Notes: generated by a model not told the origin, from the letters alone. Positions 1 through 5,712 are shown, counted from the stretch's first letter. The stretch is DNA of 6,151 bases from an uncultured Fretibacterium sp. (GCA_937911045.1 CALEPX010000035.1:1-6151), one strand, 5' to 3'. Made by a program: numbers and translations.

Positions 1-333
1 AACTAGCCTATTAAAAAGTTCGTAGCCCTTCTCAGTGGCGGGGAGTTCTATTCTCAATTCTCCCTTTTCAAAGACGAGCACATTGCGGCTTGGAGCGATA
101 TTGCCGCTCGGAACAGCCTGGTTGACCGGCTTCGGTTGAGTCTCCGAAACAAGGCTCTCAGGCTCAACCTGAAGAACCTTTGCGAGTTCAACGATTCTCG
201 TGCCTGTTGGGGCGGTCTCACCGCCTTCCCAGCGTCTGAATGTTGCGATTGAGACACCGAGAGCTTTTGCAACATCGATCTGTGTGAGTTTTGCTTTCTT
301 GCGAAGAATACGGATATTGCTCGATATTGGCAT
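1..333 (-). CDS. XRE-family helix-turn-helix regulator, C-terminus cut by window edge
   Basis: This is a probable DNA-binding transcription regulator. The 111 visible codons begin MPISSNIRILRKKAKLTQID. Residues 6-60 form a Cro/C1-type (XRE) domain, with LTQIDVAKALGVSIATFRRWE (residues 16-36) as the helix-turn-helix: TQ.DVA, a turn at LGVS, and the recognition helix ATFRRWE. A proline-rich linker (about 66-82) leads to a small C-terminal part, NVLVFEKGELRIELPATEKG, that I do not recognise. No stop is seen before position 1. The start at 333 is supported by AAGGAGAG (352-345) 11 bases upstream and by a TTCATA/TATAAT promoter further out. It is divergent from the GIY-YIG gene, and a dyad at 350-364 suggests autoregulation (inference). 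The DNA-binding call is secure; the target is unknown. The IS21 genes downstream of the GIY-YIG start point toward this gene and could read into it. Confidence 0.85.
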   Translation of the reverse strand, partial: MPISSNIRILRKKAKLTQIDVAKALGVSIATFRRWEGGETAPTGTRIVELAKVLQVEPESLVSETQPKPVNQAVPSGNIAPSRNVLVFEKGELRIELPATEKGYELFNRLV

Positions 334-349
334 TTTTGAGATCACTCTC

Positions 350-364
350 CTTGAAATGTTCAAG
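350..364. promoter_or_regulatory. 15-bp perfect dyad, candidate operator of the XRE regulator
   Basis: CTTGAA-ATG-TTCAAG is a perfect inverted repeat of two 6-base arms around a 3-base centre. It lies between the -10 box and start codon of the regulator gene, over the predicted transcription start (about 367) and touching its ribosome site. XRE repressors commonly bind such short dyads, so autorepression is a reasonable inference. There is no direct evidence of binding. Confidence 0.45.
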
Positions 365-366
365 TT

Positions 367-395
367 TTGATATATTATACCGAAGAAAATATCTT
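367..395 (+). promoter_or_regulatory. Putative promoter for the GIY-YIG gene
   Basis: TTGATA (367-372) and TATCTT (390-395) are 17 bases apart, placing a start near 402 and the ATG at 424. It overlaps the divergent promoter of the regulator, so the two genes may be co-regulated. A perfect TATAAT at 405-410 is also present, but it would leave almost no leader and has no good -35 box. The ribosome site of this gene is weak (AAAGTAG or similar). Confidence 0.35.
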
Positions 396-402
396 TTATG
401 AA
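374..402 (-). promoter_or_regulatory. Putative sigma-A-type promoter for the XRE regulator
   Basis: On the minus strand TTCATA (402-397, four of six consensus bases) is followed after 17 bases by a perfect TATAAT (379-374). The predicted transcript starts near 367, giving a leader of about 34 bases with AAGGAGAG before the ATG at 333. Confidence 0.5.
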
Positions 403-423
403 AGTATAATAAAGTAGTAAAAG

Positions 424-545
424 ATGTCAAATATTAAAGTTTATCTTCTCCGTTGTTCTGACGGAAGTCTCTATTGCGGTTGGACGAATGACTTGGAGCA
501 CCGGCTTGCCGCTCACAACGCCGGCAAAGGGGCGAAATACACGAG
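424..545 (+). pseudogene. GIY-YIG endonuclease-family protein, 5' half (split by IS21 element)
   Basis: Codons 1-40 plus two bases of codon 41 of a small single-domain GIY-YIG protein of the UPF0213 (YhbQ/YazA-like) type. The visible core is VYLLRCSDGSLYCGWTNDLE: VYL stands for the GIY strand and YCG for YIG, followed by the helix with the probable catalytic arginine (R27 in HRLAAHN) and the block AGKGAKYT. The reading frame enters the insertion sequence at 546 and stops at 607-609 after 21 foreign codons, so the product made today would lack the C-terminal half. Joining it to the 3' fragment gives an intact 91-residue protein, the normal size for the family. GIY-YIG domains are metal-dependent nuclease folds; the cellular role of this small subgroup is not firmly known. 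Confidence 0.9.
540..545. repeat. Target site duplication, left copy (CACGAG)
   Basis: The 6-base direct repeat CACGAG flanks the element on the left and recurs at 3171-3176. IS21-family elements typically generate duplications of about 4-8 bp. Removing the element and one copy restores the GIY-YIG frame. Confidence 0.9.
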
Positions 546-579
546 TGTGTATAGCGCGACGAAAGCCACATTTGCACGG
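546..579 (+). repeat. IS21 terminal inverted repeat, left
   Basis: Begins TGTGTATAGC and ends TTTGCACGG. It matches the reverse complement of 3137-3170 at 24 of 34 positions with no gap. The blocks TATAGCG, GCCAC and TGCACGG are fully shared. Confidence 0.85.
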
Positions 580-644
580 CTAAATAGCCGCAGTACCTCA
601 TATAAATAGCCACGGTACAACGGCAATATAGCCTCACTTATATC
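557..644 (+). repeat. Four 22-bp phased repeats at the left IS end
   Basis: A GCC core recurs at 565, 587, 609 and 631, exactly 22 bases apart. Units are 557-578, 579-600, 601-622 and 623-644. The inner three read roughly AAATAGCC or ATATAGCC before a base and a C. The unit at 577-590 also forms a local palindrome, CGGCTAAATAGCCG. Repeated internal sites are known as transposase-binding sites in IS21; the exact two-helical-turn spacing supports cooperative binding of IstA to one DNA face (inference). Confidence 0.8.
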
Positions 645-1466
645 TTACTTCGATTTTGATTTATCTTTTGACTGTTCAGCATTGTTGTCCTTATTATCGT
701 CAGAATCAGGGAATAAGCCATGACGTTTTCTCATAGATTGATTTCCTTTAATGTCGATTTGGTAAGAGTTATGAACAATTCGATCTAGAATTGCCTCTGA
801 AATCGGACTTCCATCTTCGGCCGCTGGAGATATTCTGCCATACCACTCTTCAGTTGAATACTGTGTACAAAAAATTATAGAGCCTTTATCGTAACGTGCT
901 TCAATAAGTTCTAAAAGATCATAGGCTTCTGAAGGTGTCAAAACTCTAATCAACCATTCATCAATGATGAGGAGTCTGAAGCGTTTGTAAGCTGCTACAA
1001 CTTTTTGAAAATTTTGTTCTTCATGGGCAATCTGTAATTCGTCCAATAATTCGGGGAGTCTAATATACCTAACGCTCATGTCTCTTCGACAAGCAGCGTT
1101 ACCTAGCGCACAGGCAATATAACTTTTGCCATTACCAGCAGCACCTTTTAGGATTATATTGTGTCTTTCGTGTATAAATTTGCACAGAGCAAAATCCATG
1201 ATCTGCGTTCTGTCAAGACAACGATCTGGATAATACTCAATAGCATCAATCGTCGCTGAAGGGATTGAAAATTTTGCCTGAGTTATGTAACGGTTAATTC
1301 TATTAGTTTTTTTACGACTCCATTCAGCACTGACTAATAGTCCTAATCGCTCTTGAAAAGAAAGGTGCGAAAACTCTTCTGGATGTTCAAGTTGATGAGT
1401 CAACTCCTTAACCATGCCGTCAAGCTTCATTTCTCTTAGCTGAGACAGAATACCTTCGTTGATCAT
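645..1466 (-). CDS. istB: IS21-family transposition helper ATPase IstB
   Basis: A 273-residue AAA+ ATPase, related in its core to DnaC/DnaA-type ATPases, that assists the IstA transposase in assembling the strand-transfer complex and in target choice. An N-terminal IstB region (about 1-60: MINEGILSQLREMKLDGM... and the RRxR-like stretch ERLGLLVSAEWSRKKTNRINR) precedes Walker A GAAGNGKS (108-115), Walker B LLIIDE (165-170), a sensor-like IIFCTQY (197-203) and the conserved AILDRIVHNSYQIDIKG (225-241) with probable arginine finger R229. The C-terminal tail (about 252-273) is low-complexity, rich in Asp, Asn, Lys and Ser. The start overlaps the istA stop as ATGA (1466-1463), with GGAGG (1480-1476) nine bases upstream, so translation is coupled. 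Length and motifs are normal; it appears functional. Confidence 0.95.
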   Translation of the reverse strand: MINEGILSQLREMKLDGMVKELTHQLEHPEEFSHLSFQERLGLLVSAEWSRKKTNRINRYITQAKFSIPSATIDAIEYYPDRCLDRTQIMDFALCKFIHERHNIILKGAAGNGKSYIACALGNAACRRDMSVRYIRLPELLDELQIAHEEQNFQKVVAAYKRFRLLIIDEWLIRVLTPSEAYDLLELIEARYDKGSIIFCTQYSTEEWYGRISPAAEDGSPISEAILDRIVHNSYQIDIKGNQSMRKRHGLFPDSDDNKDNNAEQSKDKSKSK

Positions 1467-3016
1467 CGCTTAGAGCCTCCAATTGCAAAAGCAGATGCTC
1501 CTCTTGTTATGCCTCCGCCAGTCTCTTTTCTGACATCGCTGCTTTTTAACTCATCAGACTCAACGTAGTTTTTCAAGAGGCTTGAAATGTTTCGCACTGA
1601 AGGATTTGAAGAAATGTTCAACATTCTGGTACAAGCGTTTTCCAGTTTTATAGCACCATAACGATCTCCTAATCTGCTAAGAGAAGCACAAGACCTATAA
1701 CCTTGCTCAGGCTCTTGTTCTTTGGCCAAAAAGTACTCAATAACTTTCTCCGTATTGGGACCGATATTTTTAGCCCACATTCTGAAGTCATCTGCATTAT
1801 AACGAAGATACTTTCTGTGTTCAGGAGTCATATGTTCCTCAAAAATTATTGGATCTCTCTGAACACGAGTACGACGAATATGGGAAGCTACAATTGTACC
1901 TTTGAAATAGACATCAATGTTGTTTTTAGTCAGACGTACTTGAACTTCTTCTCCGATAAGATCAAATGGAACTGAGTATTTGTTCTTACCGTCAGAAACC
2001 AAGTAATCTGTACCAACTGTCGCCTTTAACCAAATGGCTGGTTCAAACTGAGAAATTGGCAAGGGACGTAAGAAGCCTTTTTCTTCCGTCAGAAAGACAG
2101 ATTCTCTTGTGCCTTCACGTTTTTGGAACGGTGTTGAATTCATGATTTTGAGTTGTTCCTTTATCGCATCGTTTGCTTCCTTGATCGAGAAGAATTTTCT
2201 ATTGCGAAGAGGGGCTAAAATTCTCGTGTAAGTCAGTTTGACCGTACTCTCAACATTGGCTTTGTCTTTAGGTGCTTTTACGCGTGTTGGAATAATTGCA
2301 GTCCCATAATGTTCTGCCATTTCCTGATAGCTTTTATTTAAAGCTATTTCGTTTTGCGTATGTTTGGTAACTCCTGTTTTGAGATTATCTGGAACAAGTA
2401 AGCGTGTAACCCCACCGAAGTATTCATACGCATGCATATGACACAAAATCCAATTTTCGGATTTCATATTAAAGCAAGCTTCGACGTAAGCATAACCGCT
2501 GAAAGGGAGAACTGCTACGAACAAGTAGGCTTTATCTTCATCTCCAGTATCTACATCATAAATTGGAATTGTATTGCCAGCCCAATCAACTTCCATAACA
2601 TCTCCAGGTTTGTGTTTAATACGCATAGTCGCATTTTTTATTAAAGCCCACTTCCTGTAATTATCACGGAATTGTGTTGTCATATAAGGTTTTGTACCAG
2701 CAAGATTAGCCTGAGTACAGTACTCATTCCATAACGTCGAAAGTGTAACTCCTGGACGTGCTAATTCTTTGTGAATGTAGCCATAGTCAGGTTCAAAATA
2801 TTCTGCTGATTGTCTTTTTTGAAGTTTCTCTGGAAATAAAATTCCACGTAATTTTCTGTTGGTCATATCTTCATTCAGTGGCCAAACAATGTTTTTCTCT
2901 TCAGCAGCATTTATGACGTCCGTTATGGTGTGGTGTGAACTTCGAGTAGCTTCTGAAATTTGCCGATTGCTATTGCCTAGACTATGAAGCCTCAAAATTT
3001 CGCGGTAATCGACCAT
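1463..3016 (-). CDS. istA: IS21-family DDE transposase IstA
   Basis: A 517-residue transposase that cuts and joins the element ends. An N-terminal helix-turn-helix (about 5-37: EILRLHSLGNSNRQISEATR, then SSHHTITDVI) should bind the terminal repeats. The retroviral-integrase-like catalytic core shows all three acidic residues: D144 in MEVDWAG, D210 in LLVPDNLKTGV and E256 in KDKANVES, with 45 residues between the second and third. A C-terminal beta-rich domain follows (about 335-385: YLVSDGKNKYSVPFDLIG, then EEVQVRLT). The start at 3016 is set by AAGGAGT (3032-3026) nine bases upstream. It lies directly upstream of and overlaps istB by four bases. There is no frameshift or missing catalytic residue, and length is typical of the family. 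Confidence 0.96.
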   Translation of the reverse strand: MVDYREILRLHSLGNSNRQISEATRSSHHTITDVINAAEEKNIVWPLNEDMTNRKLRGILFPEKLQKRQSAEYFEPDYGYIHKELARPGVTLSTLWNEYCTQANLAGTKPYMTTQFRDNYRKWALIKNATMRIKHKPGDVMEVDWAGNTIPIYDVDTGDEDKAYLFVAVLPFSGYAYVEACFNMKSENWILCHMHAYEYFGGVTRLLVPDNLKTGVTKHTQNEIALNKSYQEMAEHYGTAIIPTRVKAPKDKANVESTVKLTYTRILAPLRNRKFFSIKEANDAIKEQLKIMNSTPFQKREGTRESVFLTEEKGFLRPLPISQFEPAIWLKATVGTDYLVSDGKNKYSVPFDLIGEEVQVRLTKNNIDVYFKGTIVASHIRRTRVQRDPIIFEEHMTPEHRKYLRYNADDFRMWAKNIGPNTEKVIEYFLAKEQEPEQGYRSCASLSRLGDRYGAIKLENACTRMLNISSNPSVRNISSLLKNYVESDELKSSDVRKETGGGITRGASAFAIGGSKR

Positions 3017-3044
3017 TTTAAATTAACTCCTTACCATAAAAAGT

Positions 3045-3058
3045 CATGCTTCAGCATG
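3045..3058 (-). promoter_or_regulatory. Hairpin at the 5' end of the istA leader
   Basis: CATGCTTCAGCATG forms a short stem (five to six base pairs, tiny loop). On the minus strand it is followed by ACTTTTT, resembling a weak intrinsic terminator. It lies just after the predicted transcription start (about 3060). It could limit istAB expression or stop impinging transcripts; this is inference. Confidence 0.35.
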
Positions 3059-3066
3059 TTTGATAT

Positions 3067-3075
3067 ATTATAGCA
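3067..3075 (-). promoter_or_regulatory. Extended -10 promoter of istAB
   Basis: TGCTATAAT on the minus strand (3075-3067) is a perfect -10 box with the TGN extension. No good -35 box is seen 17 bases upstream (CGGATA at best), consistent with an extended -10 promoter. It overlaps the innermost 22-bp repeat unit (3072-3093), so IstA bound there could repress its own gene (inference). Confidence 0.5.
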
Positions 3076-3159
3076 GAAGTGCGGCTATTTATCCGTAATG
3101 ATTGGGCTGTTTTTCCGAAATAGTGAGGCTGTTTTACCGTGCAGACGTGGCAGTTATGT
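3072..3159 (-). repeat. Four 22-bp phased repeats at the right IS end
   Basis: The complementary GGC core recurs at 3083, 3105, 3127 and 3149, exactly 22 bases apart. Read on the minus strand the inner units carry AAACAGCC or AAATAGCC, matching the left-end array in inverted orientation. The innermost unit overlaps the istAB promoter. Confidence 0.8.
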
Positions 3160-3170
3160 CGCTATATGCA
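3137..3170 (-). repeat. IS21 terminal inverted repeat, right
   Basis: Read inward on the minus strand it begins TGCATATAGCG and ends TCTGCACGG. It pairs with 546-579 at 24 of 34 positions. Confidence 0.85.
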
Positions 3171-3176
3171 CACGAG
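3171..3176. repeat. Target site duplication, right copy (CACGAG)
   Basis: The second copy of the CACGAG duplication, immediately after the terminal CA of the element. It matches 540-545 exactly. Confidence 0.9.
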
Positions 3177-3330
3177 AAGCCGGCGGCCGGTTGAACTGGT
3201 CTATTGGGAAGAATGTGAGAGCAAGAGTGCGGCGATGAAACGAGAGTACGAGATCAAGCAGCTCAGCCGAGCGGAGAAGCTGGTGTTGTTTGTGTGCAAC
3301 TCGAAAGAAAAGCTAAATTCTGGTGTCTAG
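3177..3330 (+). pseudogene. GIY-YIG endonuclease-family protein, 3' half (split by IS21 element)
   Basis: Codons 41-91 of the gene that starts at 424, ending with TAG at 3328-3330. Joined to 424-545, codon 41 becomes AGA (Arg) and the protein continues RSRRPVELVYWEECESKSAA then MKREYEIKQLSRAEKLVLF. The block KREYEIKQL holds the conserved glutamate (E64) that probably binds metal in GIY-YIG nucleases. A frame open from an ATG inside the IS end (3139) could make a 63-residue C-terminal peptide, but I see no ribosome site for it and it would lack the GIY and YIG strands. No mutation other than the insertion is seen, so precise excision would restore the gene. Confidence 0.9.
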
Positions 3331-3352
3331 AGCGATTTGCAAAACAATAAAC

Positions 3353-3371
3353 ATATTTTGATGTAAAATAT
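3353..3371. repeat. AT-rich inverted repeat upstream of the IS630 remnant
   Basis: ATATTTT-GATGT-AAAATAT is a perfect 7-bp stem with a 5-base loop. It lies just after the GIY-YIG stop and before the IS630-type remnant. It may be part of an old element terminus or a weak terminator. A related sequence, TTTTTACATC (3638-3647), lies in opposite orientation about 270 bases on, matching GATGTAAAAT (3360-3369) at nine of ten bases. Confidence 0.35.
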
Positions 3372-3378
3372 AAATATT

Positions 3379-3529
3379 ATGAATGCATATTCGAATGACT
3401 TACGTAAACGTATATAAACGTATAATTGATGCTATAAATGATGGTGATAAGGTTGTTGAGGTTGTAGAACGTTTTTCTGTAGGTGTTGGGTTTGTTTATT
3501 CTTTAATTCCTCACTGTCTTATCAATTGA
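3379..3529 (+). pseudogene. IS630-family transposase, N-terminal remnant with frameshift
   Basis: The ATG at 3379 opens MNAYSNDLRKRI and stops at 3415-3417. Directly after, in the next frame (from 3419), the protein continues RIIDAINDGDKVVEVVERFS then VGVGFVYSLI, and ends at TGA 3527-3529. Together these resemble the N-terminal helix-turn-helix of IS630/Tc1-type transposases (the pattern YS.DLR.R.I.A...G......A..F.VS...V). The break is a 10-base tandem duplication (AAACGTATAT followed by AAACGTATAA), which shifts the frame by one. The DDE catalytic domain is entirely missing. This is a dead fragment; the family assignment is from memory of the motif pattern. Confidence 0.7.
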
Positions 3530-3666
3530 TCAAAATTATAACTAGGTATTTGGAATGAATTTATGTAAAGGTTATTTGACGCTACAGAATTTTCGTAATT
3601 GTTTGGGTTAATTCCCCTGAAAATTTTATTGCCAACATTTTTACATCTCCAAATGAATCATATCAG
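3530..3666. other. AT-rich spacer, possible far end of the IS630 remnant
   Basis: No reading frame or RNA gene is visible here. An 11-base stretch at 3637-3647 (ATTTTTACATC) mirrors 3360-3369 and may be the other terminal repeat of a deleted IS630-type element. A pair AATTTTC/GAAAATT also occurs (about 3589-3625) with a long loop. No convincing terminator for the glycosyltransferase gene, which ends at 3667, is seen. Confidence 0.3.
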
Positions 3667-4758
3667 TTACGGTATTATCTGCGTAAAAAACGTCCAACTA
3701 CCCCACCCCCAACGATGAAGGGCAGTATAAAAACCATTAAAATATACACAAAGTATATAATTAATTGCTACTTTCACACCGTAATTATGCCATAGATGCG
3801 AATATTTTCTAAGCTCTTCGCTATCATTCAAGGACAAATACAATAAAAATAATAGCTCGTTTTTGAACTTGTTCACTGACGTTGAATACTTGCCGCTTGT
3901 GTATGCATCAATCCTATCAAGCATGTTTACCAATTCAAGAATACGCTCTTTGGCAAGGTTTGCATTCCCTCTTGATGTTTGGCTTAACGAGCCTAAACTG
4001 AGGACCCGATAAGCACTCATGAGCTTGTTTAAGAAGTAAACTTTCCCTTTAAGCGAGAAATAGATTAACGTGGCGTAATCACCATAAATGCACTTTTCCT
4101 GATAAGGAATAGTAACTGCTCCCATTTTCACGCTTTTCCTGAACATTACTGAATTTGTTGCCAGCATCCATTTTTCAATTAACTCTTCTGTCGATAAGTA
4201 GCGTGATTCGTCTATATGTCGGAAATATTTATCATGACGCAAAGTTCCGTCTTCATTAGCGTAGTAGGCTGCATGGCCGCAAAGGGAACATTCCGGATGC
4301 GTTTCCATGAAGTCAACTTGTATTTGAAGCTTATTTTCATCCGTCCAAAAATCATCACCTTCGCAAATGGCGATGTATTTTCCTCTTGATATTTTCAGAA
4401 ATTTTTCGGCTACAACATGGTCAAGTCCCAGTTCAAAATGGTTTGTTTCGAGTAAAAGAGGCATGATTTTATCAGGATAATTTTCAGCGTATTGCTTGAT
4501 GATTTCTTGCTGACCGTCCGTAGAGGCATCGTCTTTTACTATGATTTCGTATTTGAAGCTGGTCTTCTGATTGACTAAAGAGTCGAGGCAAGTTCTAATG
4601 TATTTGCGCTGGTTATGTGTGCTACAAAATATACTAACCATATATTGATCCTCTATTGGGTCAGTATCTTGTCTTATCGTAGAGGCACGTACAGCAGTGG
4701 AATTGAAAGACATAAGTTCAGTTGGCTTTTGGGAAACCTCCTTACATAATCTATACAT
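3667..4758 (-). CDS. Family 2 (GT-A fold) glycosyltransferase
   Basis: A 363-residue cytoplasmic sugar transferase, likely adding a sugar from a nucleotide-sugar donor to a cell-surface glycan. After about 40 non-conserved residues the GT2 domain begins with MVSIFCSTHNQRKYIRTCLD (40-59). It continues with EIIVKDDASTDG (71-82, nucleotide-binding DD), GKYIAICEGDDFWTD (126-140, the DxD-like EGDD that binds the metal) and GDYATLIYF (226-234, probable catalytic Asp 227). The C-terminal 100 residues are helical and unrecognised. I prefer the start at 4758 because GAAAGGAAGG (4774-4765) lies six bases upstream; an in-frame ATG at 4815 gives 19 more residues but has only a weak AAGG site. It has its own promoter, and no other polysaccharide gene is present, so the product is unknown. 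Confidence 0.88.
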   Translation of the reverse strand: MYRLCKEVSQKPTELMSFNSTAVRASTIRQDTDPIEDQYMVSIFCSTHNQRKYIRTCLDSLVNQKTSFKYEIIVKDDASTDGQQEIIKQYAENYPDKIMPLLLETNHFELGLDHVVAEKFLKISRGKYIAICEGDDFWTDENKLQIQVDFMETHPECSLCGHAAYYANEDGTLRHDKYFRHIDESRYLSTEELIEKWMLATNSVMFRKSVKMGAVTIPYQEKCIYGDYATLIYFSLKGKVYFLNKLMSAYRVLSLGSLSQTSRGNANLAKERILELVNMLDRIDAYTSGKYSTSVNKFKNELLFLLYLSLNDSEELRKYSHLWHNYGVKVAINYILCVYFNGFYTALHRWGWGSWTFFTQIIP

Positions 4759-4855
4759 AAAATGCCTTCCTTTCTGTTGTTTGTCTAATTTTATAAATTT
4801 CACAGCATATTTCATAATGTGAAGACCTTCATCTTAGGAACGATGAATATGACTT

Positions 4856-4883
4856 ATTATATCAGCGATCCAAATTTTGTCCA
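4856..4883 (-). promoter_or_regulatory. Strong putative promoter for the glycosyltransferase
   Basis: On the minus strand TGGACA (4883-4878, five of six bases) and TATAAT (4861-4856) are 16 bases apart, with TGA before the -10 box giving an extended -10. The start would be near 4849, leaving a leader of about 90 bases before the ATG at 4758. Confidence 0.6.
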
Positions 4884-4951
4884 TATCCCCAAATAAAATA
4901 CGAAGGAGTGTAAAATAGCTCTACTAAGCACTTTAATCCCGCTCATTGCTT

Positions 4952-5503
4952 TTACAAAACCGAAGATGAAAAATTACCGACAAATTTACACGTTGCAGGA
5001 GTTTGGGACTGCTCTTTAGAAATTGTGATTACCAAATTATTCGTGTTGAATATGCCCAGATAGATTATGTCTAAACACATTTTCACTACCATCCTTATTC
5101 CTATATTTTTTGTGGGGTCATCTTCATTTTGGGAAGTCATCTTGTAATATTCCAGCGGATTAAAAGCTACACAATCATCACGAATACGCAAGATTATCTT
5201 GTCTTCTTTTACGAGAATACGCAAGTAAATATAATGCTCTTTACCATCATTAAAACCATGTTTTATGATGTTCATTCCAAATTCTTCAATGCAGAGCGAT
5301 AACATAAAAGCGCTTCTTTTGTCGAGATTATTTTCGGCGCAAAACAGATGGGCAATTCTTGACATTCCCATAACTTCAAGTTCAGAATCCGCAACAAGTT
5401 CCAATTCTTTAGCTGTTTCAGTGTAAAAATTACTGTTCAGCAAGAGACGTTTTTTGAAATTCACGGGGACTTTCTGAATCACAATATAGCCCAAGCACAT
5501 CAA
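4952..5503 (-). CDS. GHKL-fold ATP-binding protein (HATPase_c_2, RsbW/SpoIIAB-like), probably 5'-truncated
   Basis: A 183-residue frame (TTG at 5503 or ATG at 5500) with a histidine-kinase-like ATPase domain of the anti-sigma/serine-kinase type. The N box is CIEEFGMNIIKHGF (71-84; E74 and N78 should hold Mg-ATP). The G1 box is IRDDCVAFNP (107-116), with D109 but Cys in place of the usual DxG glycine. The G2 region is reduced to NIGIRMV (133-139). The frame is open back to 5539 and encodes IVILSVILALMCLGYIVI, a membrane helix, just upstream of TAA and TAG; no ribosome site precedes 5503. It therefore looks like the C-terminal end of a larger membrane protein whose transmembrane part has been lost. 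Some Clostridia fuse such domains to multi-pass transporters (recalled, not checked). Partner and function are unknown. Confidence 0.65.
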   Translation of the reverse strand: MMCLGYIVIQKVPVNFKKRLLLNSNFYTETAKELELVADSELEVMGMSRIAHLFCAENNLDKRSAFMLSLCIEEFGMNIIKHGFNDGKEHYIYLRILVKEDKIILRIRDDCVAFNPLEYYKMTSQNEDDPTKNIGIRMVVKMCLDIIYLGIFNTNNLVITISKEQSQTPATCKFVGNFSSSVL

Positions 5504-5596
5504 AGCAAGAATTACACTAAGTATAACGATATCATTATTTTACTAAAAGGAGCGTGATAAATAACGCAGGACGAGGCGTTTGTTATTCTGATTTGC

Positions 5597-5644
5597 GGCT
5601 GTGGTATTGCTGACCTGAAATGGTCCGGGATACTGCGGCTTTTT
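5597..5644 (+). terminator. Possible rho-independent terminator
   Basis: A long hairpin can be drawn. The outer arm GGCTGTG (5597-5603) pairs, with several G-T wobbles, to TGCGGCT (5634-5640). GTAT (5604-5607) pairs with ATAC (5630-5633), and GACC (5612-5615) with GGTC (5622-5625) around a 6-base loop. Five Ts follow (5640-5644). It may be left over from a lost upstream plus-strand gene or act as an attenuator for the secreted-protein gene. Internal loops make it uncertain. Confidence 0.3.
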
Positions 5645-5712
5645 GATTTATATCCGTATATATTTGTTCGTTTTTCGCGCTCTGACGCTTTCTGTGAGGG
5701 GAGATGCATTAT

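Larger units (their letters stand above)
546..3170 (-). mobile_element. IS21-family insertion sequence, complete, 2625 bp
   Basis: The element carries istA and istB on the minus strand. It has the TG...CA outermost bases of the family, imperfect terminal inverted repeats (24 of 34 positions identical without gaps, 546-579 against 3170-3137), and a 6-bp duplication of CACGAG outside both ends. Both genes are full length with all catalytic motifs, so it looks recently inserted and potentially active (inference). It sits inside a GIY-YIG gene in antisense orientation. Multiple 22-bp repeats lie inside both ends. I saw no passenger gene. Confidence 0.95.

Noticed and set aside
54..275. 73-codon minus-strand frame
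   Set aside because: It overlaps the well-supported XRE gene on the same strand in another frame and is basic, Arg/Ser/Leu-rich and without domain features.
218..430. 70-codon minus-strand frame across the divergent promoter region
   Set aside because: It overlaps the start of the regulator gene and both promoters, and its peptide has no recognisable feature.
434..637. 67-codon minus-strand frame at the left IS end
   Set aside because: It is antisense to the GIY-YIG half and spans the IS terminus; Cys/Arg-rich chance frame.
557..644. CRISPR-like regular repeats
   Set aside because: The period is 22 bases with no room for spacers, and the mirror array at the other IS end identifies them as transposon end sites.
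1703..2644. Plus-strand frames at 1703-1975 and 2432-2644
   Set aside because: They are antisense to istA, which has complete catalytic motifs, and show no ribosome site or domain.
4903..5020. AAGGAGTGTAAA followed by ATA and a short open frame on the plus strand
   Set aside because: There is no ATG, and most of the frame is antisense to the end of the GHKL gene, so it is probably chance.
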